Source: a virus. From it: a stretch of DNA of 20,557 bases. The stretch spans positions 1-20,557 of the IMG/VR virus record IMGVR_UViG_3300043452_000029. One strand, given 5' to 3'. A program made the position numbers and the translations under genes. Shown one piece after another: positions 11,913 to 18,813 of this stretch. The stretch's first letter is position 1, and each line of letters opens with the position of its first letter. Under the pieces are notes generated by a model, which saw only the letters and a list, made by a program, of their open reading frames with translations, made no database searches and was not told where the DNA came from.

Positions 11913-13022
11913 ATGATTTTTAGAGTCCAAGAAAATACTATCACAGCTTACGGTACAATATGGTCTGGAAATGGGATGGAATTTGTTTCATTACTTTCTC
12001 TAGTAGAAGCCAAACATAAAGAGATTACTATAAAGCTTCATACTTATGGAGGTTCTGTTTTTGATGGTAACCTAATGGCAAATGCACTAAGAGATTCTAA
12101 GTCTAAAATAAGACTGGAAATTGTTGGTATTGCTGCATCAATGGGTTTTGTAATATCATTATATCTCAAAGATGTTTACATGGTTTCTAATGGTTATTTA
12201 ATGGCACACGCTCCCTCTGGATATACAGAAGGAACAGCATTAGATCATGAAAACAATGCTAAGTTGTTGCGTTCCATTGAAAAAAACTTCATCAAAATTC
12301 TTATTGAGAAAACAGGGAAAACAGAAAGCTATGTAAAGAAATGGCTTGTAGGTGATAACTGGATGGATGCTGAAGAAGCTAAAAAAGAAGGCTTAATTAA
12401 AGACTTCTTAGACCCTGAAACTGAAACGGAAGATTTTAATCCTGAACAATTAGGAATGACCGAAACCTATAACCGTTTTTCTGCTTTACTGAATCCAAAA
12501 AATGATTTACATAATAATTTATCAGATACTATGAAAAAACCAATTATTGAAGCTCTAGCCTTAACTGGTGTAAATGAGCAAAGTTCGGAGACAGCGATTA
12601 TTGATGCTGTTAATGCAAAGTTTGCTGCTGAAAAGTCAGAACTTCAAGGCAAGCTAGATGCCGAAATTAAAAAGCGTGAAACTGCCGAAGAATCATTAAA
12701 AGCCCAAGGCAAAGCAGCTATTACGGCTGTTGTTGAAGCAGCTAAAAAAGCGGGTAAAATTACTCAAGACCAAGTGGCTACTTATGAAAGTATTGCTGAA
12801 GCTTCAGGAATTGAAGCTTTAAACATTGTTCTTGGTGCTATTCCAGCCCGTAATCCTATCTCTTCACAAATACAATCACATGGTAAAACGGATGCAGTTT
12901 TAGGTCGTGAGGAATGGGATTTTGACAAATGGCAAAAAGAAGATCCAAAAGCCTTAGAAGCTATGGCTGGAAAAGAACCAGAAAAATTCAAAGAATTGTT
13001 TAACGCAAAATATAAAAAATAA
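11913..13022 (+). CDS. ClpP-like head maturation protease fused to scaffold
   Basis: A 369-residue protein with two parts. Residues 1-165 are a ClpP-family (S14) serine protease: YGGSVFDG (45-52, oxyanion GG), GIAASMGF (72-79, nucleophile S76), MAHAPSG (97-103, H99) and GDNWMDAEEAKKEGLI (147-162, probable D148). Residues about 207-369 form a charged, alanine-rich coiled coil (KSELQGKLDAEIKKRETAEE) with a basic C-terminus (FNAKYKK), typical of a capsid scaffold. It assembles inside the procapsid with the coat protein and then degrades the scaffold. An internal ATG at 12531 could give a scaffold-only product, as with Mu I and Z. It is the first gene of the plus-strand late operon, and its stop overlaps the capsid ATG (TAATG). 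Confidence 0.88.
   Translation: MIFRVQENTITAYGTIWSGNGMEFVSLLSLVEAKHKEITIKLHTYGGSVFDGNLMANALRDSKSKIRLEIVGIAASMGFVISLYLKDVYMVSNGYLMAHAPSGYTEGTALDHENNAKLLRSIEKNFIKILIEKTGKTESYVKKWLVGDNWMDAEEAKKEGLIKDFLDPETETEDFNPEQLGMTETYNRFSALLNPKNDLHNNLSDTMKKPIIEALALTGVNEQSSETAIIDAVNAKFAAEKSELQGKLDAEIKKRETAEESLKAQGKAAITAVVEAAKKAGKITQDQVATYESIAEASGIEALNIVLGAIPARNPISSQIQSHGKTDAVLGREEWDFDKWQKEDPKALEAMAGKEPEKFKELFNAKYKK
12531..13022 (+). CDS. Possible internal-start scaffold product
   Basis: Met207 of the protease-scaffold gene (MKKPIIEALALTG) falls exactly where the protease part ends and the coiled-coil scaffold begins. It is preceded by an A/T-rich stretch like other starts here. Initiation at this codon would give a 163-residue scaffold with no protease, matching the nested gene plan of Mu (I and Z) and lambda (C and Nu3). 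The position is seen in sequence; use of the codon is inferred. Confidence 0.35.
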   Translation: MKKPIIEALALTGVNEQSSETAIIDAVNAKFAAEKSELQGKLDAEIKKRETAEESLKAQGKAAITAVVEAAKKAGKITQDQVATYESIAEASGIEALNIVLGAIPARNPISSQIQSHGKTDAVLGREEWDFDKWQKEDPKALEAMAGKEPEKFKELFNAKYKK

Positions 13023-13942
13023 TGGCAGAATTAGTTGACGGATTATGGCTTGAACAATTTGTAGAGCCTCAGCTTTTAGAAGAATTTAGAAACTATAAGG
13101 ATGACTTTATAGGGACTTTCAAAGCGCCTTCAGAGGATGCAATTGATAAAGATGGTATTAAGTTCAATAAGTTGATTAATGAAATCAAATTTCATGTCAA
13201 CAAGGATACTGCTTTCGAACCAGTTGACATTCCTAATAAAAAGGGTTTAGTTGAGTGGGATAAATTAGATACAGACTTAACTGTAGTATCTGATAAATCA
13301 ATGCGAGCTCTAGCTTTTGATAAAGAAAGTGAATTAAGAAGATTGCATAATGAAGCCTTTAGAATGGGTGTTCGAGATTATGCGTTGAGAAAAATTGCTC
13401 CAAAAGCGAATACTTCAGGAACTCCAATTTTAAGAACAACTGGAGAAGATGATGGGACTGGAAGAAAGAAATTGAAGTATTCTGATATGATTAAATATTA
13501 CAGCGTACTTGAAGGTTTGAATCTTACAGATTGGGCTCAAGCATTTATGATTCTTTGTGCAGAACACAGACAAGATCTTATTGAAGATCGAGGGAACACA
13601 AATAACATTCGTGACATTGAAATTGACAAGAATACAGGGGAATTAAAGCGATTTTTTAAACTAAAATTCTTTGAAAATAATAGCTCTGTAAAATTTACTG
13701 CGGGTGATGCTCCTGTTTCTGTAGGTGCTGTTTCTCAAACCACACATAGAAATGGTTCTTTGTTCTATTACGCTCCAAATATCGTACATCACATCGAAGC
13801 GGTTAAAGTGCTGTACAAACCGATGATTCAAGATACGAGAAATCCTGACCCGCAATCTGAATTACGTTTGCATTGCTACGGTCTTACAGACAAAAAGCAG
13901 GAATATGGTGTGGGTGCGTTAGTTTCTGGTATTGTTGTTTAA
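13022..13942 (+). CDS. Major capsid protein
   Basis: A 306-residue protein directly after the protease-scaffold gene, where the coat gene lies in tailed phages. It shows coat-like features: an N-terminal arm (AELVDGLWLEQFVEPQL), an extended loop region (INEIKFHVNKDTAFEPVDIP), a helical spine (LRRLHNEAFRMGVRDYALRKIAP at about 101-123), and a C-terminal strand region 'LRLHCYGLTDKKQEYGVGALVSGIVV'. The pattern suggests an HK97-fold coat of the Bacteroidota Mu-like type, although no short diagnostic motif proves it. The N-terminus follows a TAATG overlap, implying translational coupling with the scaffold. The ATG is the only sensible start. Confidence 0.85.
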   Translation: MAELVDGLWLEQFVEPQLLEEFRNYKDDFIGTFKAPSEDAIDKDGIKFNKLINEIKFHVNKDTAFEPVDIPNKKGLVEWDKLDTDLTVVSDKSMRALAFDKESELRRLHNEAFRMGVRDYALRKIAPKANTSGTPILRTTGEDDGTGRKKLKYSDMIKYYSVLEGLNLTDWAQAFMILCAEHRQDLIEDRGNTNNIRDIEIDKNTGELKRFFKLKFFENNSSVKFTAGDAPVSVGAVSQTTHRNGSLFYYAPNIVHHIEAVKVLYKPMIQDTRNPDPQSELRLHCYGLTDKKQEYGVGALVSGIVV

Positions 13943-13959
13943 ATTTTCATGTAAGTAAG

Positions 13960-14349
13960 ATGATAGATAAAACTACATTGAAGCAAGAAGCTGATAAGCT
14001 TTTTGCTTCTACATCCTACGAAGTGTTGTGGGGAAGTCCAGCAGGCGAATTTTTTACTTCTGAAAAAATTGGAAGTTTGAGCCTAAAGGAAGGTCAAAAG
14101 CTTATCAAGTTTGAAAAAACAGAAACAAAAGAGTTGAACGCAAATGACACTATTGCTAAAATCAAAGCAGTGACTTCATTGGAAGCTTTGAAAGAGTTTG
14201 AAGGCGATGAGCGTAAATCTGTTAAATCAGTTTATGACTGGAAACAAAAACAACTTACTGAAGCTATTAACGTAGTTGGTGCAAAAACGGTAGGAACTGT
14301 ACCTGCAGTTACAGGGAACGGAAACACAGACACCGACACCAAAAAGTAA
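13960..14349 (+). CDS. Small head-tail region protein (unrecognised)
   Basis: A 129-residue, lysine- and glutamate-rich protein between capsid and sheath. I chose the ATG at 13960 (MIDKTTLKQEADKLF). An earlier in-frame ATG at 13873 would add a cysteine/tryptophan-rich tail that is just the capsid gene read in another frame. It contains 'SYEVLWGSPAGEFFTSE' and a helical 'SLEALKEFEGDERKSVKSVYDWKQKQL', then a threonine-rich flexible end. Position suggests a capsid decoration, head completion or connector role; Mu has gp35 at this place. No family is recognised. Confidence 0.65.
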   Translation: MIDKTTLKQEADKLFASTSYEVLWGSPAGEFFTSEKIGSLSLKEGQKLIKFEKTETKELNANDTIAKIKAVTSLEALKEFEGDERKSVKSVYDWKQKQLTEAINVVGAKTVGTVPAVTGNGNTDTDTKK

Positions 14350-14350
14350 A

Positions 14351-14368
14351 TTTAAAACCAATTTAAAC
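14351..14368 (+). repeat. TTTAAA-N5-TTTAAAC leader motif, copy 4
   Basis: TTTAAA at 14351-14356 and 14362-14367 with a 5-nt spacer (accaa), followed by C14368. The sheath gene ATG begins at 14370. The motif fills almost the entire 20-nt gap between the two genes. Confidence 0.7.
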
Positions 14369-14369
14369 A

Positions 14370-15626
14370 ATGGCAAATTTAGATGCTGTAAAAACAAAAA
14401 AGGGCAAAGTAGGCGCTAATAGACTAAACAATGATAGGAGTGTTTCTGCTATCATTGTGGGGTCGCCTCCGATTCCTGACTTAGCATTCAAAGAAACAAT
14501 TCAAATTTTTGGTTTATATGATGCTGAGCAAAACGGTATTACTGCTGAATTTGATAAAGTAAACAACGTAAACGTGTACCGTCACATACGTGAGTTTTAC
14601 CGAAATGCAGGCGAAGGTGTTCCGTTGAACTTTATGGCGGTTGCACAAACGGAAACGTTGAAAACAATTGCTCAAGATGTTGCAGGCGATAAATTGAAAC
14701 GTTTGCTTATCGATTCGGATTACAAAGTGCGTCAATTGGCAATTGCTTTCAATCCAATCGAGGATGAAGAAAACCCAATAGTACATGTTGATGGTTTAGT
14801 TCCTGAAGTGTTTGAAAGTATTCCATTGGCGCAAGGAACTGCAGAATGGGCTTACGATCAGTTTATGCCTACTCACATTTTTATTGAGGGTTACAACCTT
14901 GGCGGAATAGCTTCTGTAGTACCTGATTTGCGAGATATTGAAAATGTCGAAGCTACAAAGGTAACTGTAGTTATTGGTCAGGACTGGCAATATGCAGAAA
15001 CCAAAACAGGCGATGCTCAAAAGTTTGCCGATGTAGGTACAGTTTTAGGAGTTTGCGCAGCTGCCGCTATTAATCAGAACATCGGTGACAATGAAGCTTT
15101 CAATTTAATGGATGCGACAAAACAGGCATGGATGGTTCCTGGACTATCGAACCACAAAAAAAATAAAGAAGTTTATGCAGAATTGCAAACTTTTGAAGAT
15201 AAAGGCTATGTATTCGGGGTTACTTATTCTGGTCTAGCAGGAGTCCGTATCAATAACGACCACGTTTGCGCACCTATCAAAATAGATGCTGAAGGCAACA
15301 TGAATGAGCATACAATAGCTTACGGTCGTGTTATGGATGATTGCGTTAGACAGATAAGAACCGCTTATCTGCCAAAAATCAAAAAGACTTATCCAGTAAA
15401 CGCAGCAGGAAAACTGCCTACTGGTGTGCGTGTACATCTTGAGACTATTGGCGACACCATTTTTACAGACATGGAAAAAGCGACCGAAATATCATCCGGA
15501 AAAACAACCATTGACCCTGATAGCGATTTGCTTGTTGCTAAAGAATTAAAGGTCTCTTTCAATGTACAGCCTACTGGTGTACTTGGATTCTTAAACGGAA
15601 CTATTAACCTAAAAGCGAAACAATAA
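14370..15626 (+). CDS. Contractile tail sheath protein (DUF2586-like)
   Basis: A 418-residue protein matching the DUF2586 sheath family of Bacteroidota Mu-like phages. Recognisable parts are VSAIIVGSPPI near residue 25-35, a first domain with 'VYRHIREFYRNAGEGVPLNFMAVA', a central insertion 'HIFIEGYNLGG', 'TKVTVVIGQDWQY' and 'VGTVLGVCAAAAINQNIGD' (the A/I-rich conserved segment near 224-242), and a C-terminal 'KELKVSFNVQPTGVLGFLNGTINL' with beta strands that link subunits. It polymerises around the tube and contracts on infection. Its gene is followed by tube, chaperone and baseplate genes, the normal order. It is the proof that the tail is contractile. Confidence 0.88.
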   Translation: MANLDAVKTKKGKVGANRLNNDRSVSAIIVGSPPIPDLAFKETIQIFGLYDAEQNGITAEFDKVNNVNVYRHIREFYRNAGEGVPLNFMAVAQTETLKTIAQDVAGDKLKRLLIDSDYKVRQLAIAFNPIEDEENPIVHVDGLVPEVFESIPLAQGTAEWAYDQFMPTHIFIEGYNLGGIASVVPDLRDIENVEATKVTVVIGQDWQYAETKTGDAQKFADVGTVLGVCAAAAINQNIGDNEAFNLMDATKQAWMVPGLSNHKKNKEVYAELQTFEDKGYVFGVTYSGLAGVRINNDHVCAPIKIDAEGNMNEHTIAYGRVMDDCVRQIRTAYLPKIKKTYPVNAAGKLPTGVRVHLETIGDTIFTDMEKATEISSGKTTIDPDSDLLVAKELKVSFNVQPTGVLGFLNGTINLKAKQ

Positions 15627-16045
15627 TGGCTACAATTACAAGAAACGGAAAAGCCTATGATAGTGCCGATGCAGAATTTTTTATAGAGGGCATTCCTATT
15701 GAAGTTACTACAGCAACTTATGGAAACGAACAGGAGCATCAATTGAATTATGGTCTTGGTTCAAATCCTACCAGTTGGAGTCGAGGCAAAAAAACGCCTA
15801 GCTGTACAATAGGAATTATGATGCATAATATTACACCTCTTGAATTGGCCGCTAAAGGAGGCAGTATTTTAGATATTCCGCCATTTTATATGATTGCGAC
15901 TTTTACCAACGAATATAACATCATTGTAACTGACAGGGTATTAATGAAGTTTCAAAACGAAGGTCGTGAAGTTACTGGCGAAATGGGTCTTAAAAAAGAA
16001 TACACAATGTTCGCTCTAAAAGTAGAATTGAACGTAGCAGCATAA
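15626..16045 (+). CDS. Tail tube protein (Mu gpM/XkdM-like)
   Basis: A 139-residue beta-rich protein directly after the sheath with a TAATG overlap. Features fit the tail tube fold: 'AEFFIEGIPIEVTTATYGNEQEHQLNYGLG' at the start (a beta hairpin), 'GKKTPSCTIGIMMHNI' and a C-terminal 'EMGLKKEYTMFALKVELNV'. Subunits stack as hexameric rings that form the DNA channel inside the sheath. It should be made in large amounts. A strong hairpin just downstream (16072-16093) could lower expression of the chaperone and later genes relative to this one. Confidence 0.82.
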   Translation: MATITRNGKAYDSADAEFFIEGIPIEVTTATYGNEQEHQLNYGLGSNPTSWSRGKKTPSCTIGIMMHNITPLELAAKGGSILDIPPFYMIATFTNEYNIIVTDRVLMKFQNEGREVTGEMGLKKEYTMFALKVELNVAA

Positions 16046-16071
16046 TTACACATTCATTTTCATTTTTCACT

Positions 16072-16093
16072 AAGCCCTCTTTTGGGAGGGCTT
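16072..16093 (+). terminator. Hairpin between tube and chaperone genes (attenuator candidate)
   Basis: AAGCCCTC (16072-16079) pairs with GAGGGCTT (16086-16093) around a 6-nt loop. Only one further T follows (T16094), so termination is probably partial. It sits in the 75-nt gap between highly expressed tube and low-level chaperone. Partial termination, or 3'-end protection of sheath/tube mRNA, would fit. Confidence 0.5.
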
Positions 16094-16109
16094 TAAATCA
16101 AATTTAAAC
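16092..16109 (+). repeat. TTTAAA-N5-TTTAAAC leader motif, copy 5
   Basis: TTTAAA at 16092-16097 and 16103-16108 with a 5-nt spacer (tcaaa), then C16109. The first copy overlaps the 3' arm and tail of the hairpin at 16072-16093. The chaperone ATG is at 16121. Confidence 0.7.
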
Positions 16110-16120
16110 AAAACCATATA

Positions 16121-16447
16121 ATGGAAAAAACAAAAACAAAAGCAGTAAGTCAAGAAACAATTGATAAAGTTGGCGGATCGGATAAATTAAGACGTGTTGA
16201 TTTACCATTAGATGATGATGGCAACGAAATTTTAGAAGTTGTTGTCTGTGTTCCTGATCGTAGAACAATGGGACAATATCTAAAGTATCAAAGTGTCAAT
16301 CCTGCTAAAGCTCAAGACATTCTCGTTAAAAACTGTTTGCTTACAGATAAAGAAACTGTTCTAGCAGATGATGCTTTATTCTTAACGTGTGTGAGTGCTT
16401 TGGCAGAAATGATTCCTATTAGAGAGAGTAAGATAAAAAAGTACTAG
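16121..16447 (+). CDS. Tail assembly chaperone, short form (gpG-type, zero frame)
   Basis: A 108-residue acidic/mixed protein (MEKTKTKAVSQETIDKVGG onward) ending KIKKY at the TAG of 16445-16447. Tail assembly chaperones bind the tape measure protein and help tube monomers assemble on it; they are not part of the virion. Its place after the tube gene and the -1 frameshift site near its 3' end fit this family. The sequence itself is highly divergent, as is usual. The middle reads as 'CVPDRRTMGQYLKYQSVNPAKAQDILVKNCL', similar in spacing to Mu gp41-like proteins. The tape measure it would serve is on the other strand at 4780-6525. Confidence 0.78.
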   Translation: MEKTKTKAVSQETIDKVGGSDKLRRVDLPLDDDGNEILEVVVCVPDRRTMGQYLKYQSVNPAKAQDILVKNCLLTDKETVLADDALFLTCVSALAEMIPIRESKIKKY

Positions 16448-16632
16448 ACGACTGTACGGGATTGATTGAAGATACTGATAAAGATATTGTTTTCAAAATT
16501 GATGCAATGATTAGTCATGTTCTTCATATCCCATTCCCGGAACAGTTGTCTGATACAGTTTGGTCAGAGAAGTGGGCGCAAGTGAAATATTTAATTGACA
16601 AGGGCATTATAGCTCCTAAAATTCCAATGTAA
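16121..16632 (+). CDS. Tail assembly chaperone, frameshifted long form (gpG-T type)
   Basis: A -1 shift at 16435-16441 joins the 107-residue N-terminal part to 63 new residues (VLDDCTGLIEDTDKDIVFKI, then DAMISHVLHIPFPEQLSDTV and on, ending APKIPM), for 170 in all. The extension has no start of its own at its beginning, yet it fills the space exactly up to the next ATG at 16632 (TAATG). Its content is plausible protein. In lambda and Mu-type tails, the ratio of short to long form made by this shift is needed for tail assembly. The long-form extension is thought to recruit tube protein. Frameshift efficiency here is not known. Confidence 0.75.
16435..16441 (+). promoter_or_regulatory. Programmed -1 ribosomal frameshift site, A AAA AAG
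   Basis: In the zero frame the codons ATA AAA AAG end in the heptamer A AAA AAG, identical to the E. coli dnaX slippery site. It lies one codon (TAC) before the zero-frame stop. Slipping back one base gives an open frame to the TAA at 16630-16632. A purine-rich AGAGAGAG lies about 10 nt upstream; a short GTAC-N9-GTAC hairpin downstream is weak. Confidence 0.8.
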
Positions 16633-17282
16633 TGGCAGTAACGGACGCATACAAACACGTATTTAATGATGTTGATACTTTTCCTCAAAATATAACAATT
16701 GATTTGGTTGCTCGTTATGCGGCGGCTTTTGGAATGATGGCGGCGGGAAAAGCAATTGAAAAAGCATTTGTTGAAAAGCAAAAAAACAACGATTACTCTT
16801 TTCAAACATTTCCGCTCCAGGAATCGAATTTTGAATATGTAAAAATGGTAATTCCTGATTTAGAACCATTGGAATTTTCGGCTGTTTTACATGGTGATCA
16901 GGGAAGCTTATTTGCACCGCCACTATTAATAAGTTTTGCTCAAGAAAAATCATTAATAGAAACGGAAGTAAATGATGATGATCCAATTATTATTGAACGT
17001 TGGGGAACTAAATCGTGGGACATCACTATAAACGGTTTGTTGATCGATTTAAAAAATAGAATTTATCCAAGTGATCAAATACGTCGTTTAAATCAGAACT
17101 GGAGATACAACGGTGTTGTAAAAGTTATAGGAACGCAATTTGAAGAAAAAGACATTGATAGTTTGTATTTCAGGTCAATCAATTTTACAGGTGTCGAAGG
17201 TTATCAGGATACATTACAATTTACAATCAATGCCAGTTCAATAAAGGCTGTAAATTTTACGCTTTTGAAACCGAATAGTTAA
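16632..17282 (+). CDS. DUF6046-like baseplate/tail protein
   Basis: A 216-residue protein. The N-terminus (MAVTDAYKHVFNDVDTF) leads to a helix-rich segment with glycine and alanine (AAAFGMMAAGKAIEKAFVEKQ). A beta-rich C-terminal half follows with 'IIERWGTKSWDITINGLLID', 'DQIRRLNQNWRYNGVVKVIG' and 'SINFTGVEGYQDTLQFTINASS'. This matches my recollection of the DUF6046 family found in Bacteroidota phage tails, next to the gpD hub. The C-terminal fold resembles the hub adaptor proteins that link tube end to baseplate (LysM-tail or T4 gp53-like). It starts by overlapping the frameshifted chaperone stop by 1 nt and couples to the hub gene the same way. Confidence 0.68.
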   Translation: MAVTDAYKHVFNDVDTFPQNITIDLVARYAAAFGMMAAGKAIEKAFVEKQKNNDYSFQTFPLQESNFEYVKMVIPDLEPLEFSAVLHGDQGSLFAPPLLISFAQEKSLIETEVNDDDPIIIERWGTKSWDITINGLLIDLKNRIYPSDQIRRLNQNWRYNGVVKVIGTQFEEKDIDSLYFRSINFTGVEGYQDTLQFTINASSIKAVNFTLLKPNS

Positions 17283-18289
17283 TGAATTATTTGTATTACA
17301 ATATTAGTATTAGAATAACCATTGCTGATAATTTACAGTTTACAGTATGTCAATCTATTCGAATTGATTCAAGTGTTCAAGTTCTTACAAATACTGCTAA
17401 AATCGAGTTACCACGTGAATTTCGTAATGCAGTTGATGAAGTTGGAAAAGCGGTTAATATTTCCGGTAAATCAATTTTAGATTTTATGAAACGTGGTGAT
17501 GCCGTTAAAATAGAATTTGGTTATGATGGTAACCTCGAAAATGAGTTCGAAGGTTACATAACAAAGATAGGTGCTGAAATGCCTTTGCTTTTAGAATGCG
17601 AAGATGAAATGTTTCAACTTAAGAAAGCTCCTCGAATAACTAAATTCATAAAGTCCGGAAAGTTAATTGATATTCTGAAAGCCGTTTTACCTGCTAAATA
17701 CACCATTGAATGCAATGCCGATTACAGCATCGGAAAATGGTTAATCGAAGATGCTACTCCTTACAATGTTTTGGATGAGCTTCGAGAAAAAGCAGGAATA
17801 AGAGCTTATTTCAAAAATCCAACTACGCTAGCCGTAGGAATGATTGTGGATTTTAAGGCAGAAACGGTTCATGAATACAATTTTAGCGAAAATGTTCGCC
17901 GTGGCAGCAGTTTGAAATTCGAGCAAAAAGAAAGTAAACCAATATTTCTAACAGTTGAAAGTAAACAGGCAAATGGAAGCGTTTTAACGGTTTCTGTCGG
18001 TGAAAAAGGTGGCGATGAAAAGACAATGAAGTTATGGCCGAATATGACAAAAGCAGAACTGCAATTGTGGGCTAACAAGCAACAAACGAGTGTTTCTTAT
18101 AGTGGCTTCGAGGGAACTTTAGACGGTTGGTGTGTTCCTAGAACCAAACCCGGACATGCAGCACAATTGTATAGGCCGATTTATAAAGACAGACATCAGG
18201 ATGGCAGGTATTTTATTGAAAGTGTTACAATTGATGTTAGCGGTTCTGAAGGAATAAAAAGAGCCAATAATTTAAGTTACAAACTATGA
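17282..18289 (+). CDS. Baseplate hub protein, gpD/Mu gp44-like
   Basis: A 335-residue protein of the late control gpD/gp44 hub type. Features: an N-terminal beta domain with 'TNTAKIELPREFRN' and 'FMKRGDAVKIEFGYDGNLENEFEGYITKI' (about 40-100), a middle domain with 'ESTDEMFQLKK'-like CEDEMFQLKK and 'NVLDELREKAGIRAYF', then a C-terminal barrel with 'WCVPRTKPGHAAQLYRP' and 'DGRYFIESVTIDVSGSEG'. Trimeric hub proteins form the platform between the tube and the spike. The order hub, spike, wedge is the same as in P2 and Mu. The end overlaps the spike gene by an ATGA. Confidence 0.82.
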   Translation: MNYLYYNISIRITIADNLQFTVCQSIRIDSSVQVLTNTAKIELPREFRNAVDEVGKAVNISGKSILDFMKRGDAVKIEFGYDGNLENEFEGYITKIGAEMPLLLECEDEMFQLKKAPRITKFIKSGKLIDILKAVLPAKYTIECNADYSIGKWLIEDATPYNVLDELREKAGIRAYFKNPTTLAVGMIVDFKAETVHEYNFSENVRRGSSLKFEQKESKPIFLTVESKQANGSVLTVSVGEKGGDEKTMKLWPNMTKAELQLWANKQQTSVSYSGFEGTLDGWCVPRTKPGHAAQLYRPIYKDRHQDGRYFIESVTIDVSGSEGIKRANNLSYKL

Positions 18290-18813
18290 GTGATTTTGAT
18301 GAAATTTTTAAGAATGCTGTAAATGGCTCAAGAAGAAAAGGAAAATTTACCCTAATAGTTGGAACTGTTAAAGCTATTGATGGTGACACTTGTACAGTTG
18401 ATAATTATGAAGATGTAAGTCTTAATGCGATAATAGATAATTTAGAAAGTCAATTTACAATTTACCCAAAAATAGGTTCTAAAGTAGTAATTGGACGGTT
18501 AGAAAATGAAGATAACGCTTTTGTATTGGGAGTTTCTGAAATCGAAAAAGTGCTTATTAAGATAGGAAATCAATCCCTAGAATTCAAAGAAGGGAATGTT
18601 ACTATAACTATAGGGAATCAGATTTTAGAAATGAAGGCCGGAAAGTTCAAAATAACGAACGGAACGGTAAGCCTTAAATCCATTTTAAACGATGGCTTTG
18701 ACCAACTAACAAAAGCGGTTCTGTTGACACCTTCGGGACCAGGGAAATTTTCAGATGCAGATATAACAGTATTTACAGATTTAAAAACTAAAACCAATCA
18801 ATTGCTAAGCTAA
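18286..18813 (+). CDS. Baseplate spike protein, gpV/Mu gp45-like
   Basis: A 175-residue protein. An OB-fold comes first (FTLIVGTVKAIDGDTCTVD, 22-40; KIGSKVVIGRLENEDNAFVLGVSE, 62-85). A beta-helix repeat region follows, with two tandem units that resemble each other: IGNQSLEFKEGN and IGNQILEMKAGK (about 91-123), then NGTVSLKSIL. This is the layout of central spikes that pierce the host outer membrane. The C-terminal 45 residues (DGFDQLTKAVLLTPSGPGKF) resemble the end of Mu gp45 relatives, but no iron-binding HxH tip is visible. It overlaps the hub gene by 4 nt (ATGA) and the next gene by 1 nt. Confidence 0.82.
   Translation: MSDFDEIFKNAVNGSRRKGKFTLIVGTVKAIDGDTCTVDNYEDVSLNAIIDNLESQFTIYPKIGSKVVIGRLENEDNAFVLGVSEIEKVLIKIGNQSLEFKEGNVTITIGNQILEMKAGKFKITNGTVSLKSILNDGFDQLTKAVLLTPSGPGKFSDADITVFTDLKTKTNQLLS

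Noticed and set aside
13873-13959. An upstream start for the small protein after the capsid gene
   Set aside because: The extra 29 residues are Cys/Trp-rich and come from the capsid gene read in another frame; the ATG at 13960 is a better start.
15389-15742. Minus-strand open frame opposite sheath and tube genes
   Set aside because: Antisense to two clear structural genes, Cys/Ser/Phe-rich, no start context.
16445-16447. In-frame stop in the chaperone gene as a sequencing error or pseudogene
   Set aside because: The stop is one codon after a canonical A AAA AAG site, and the -1 frame runs exactly to the next ATG, which is the expected programmed frameshift design.
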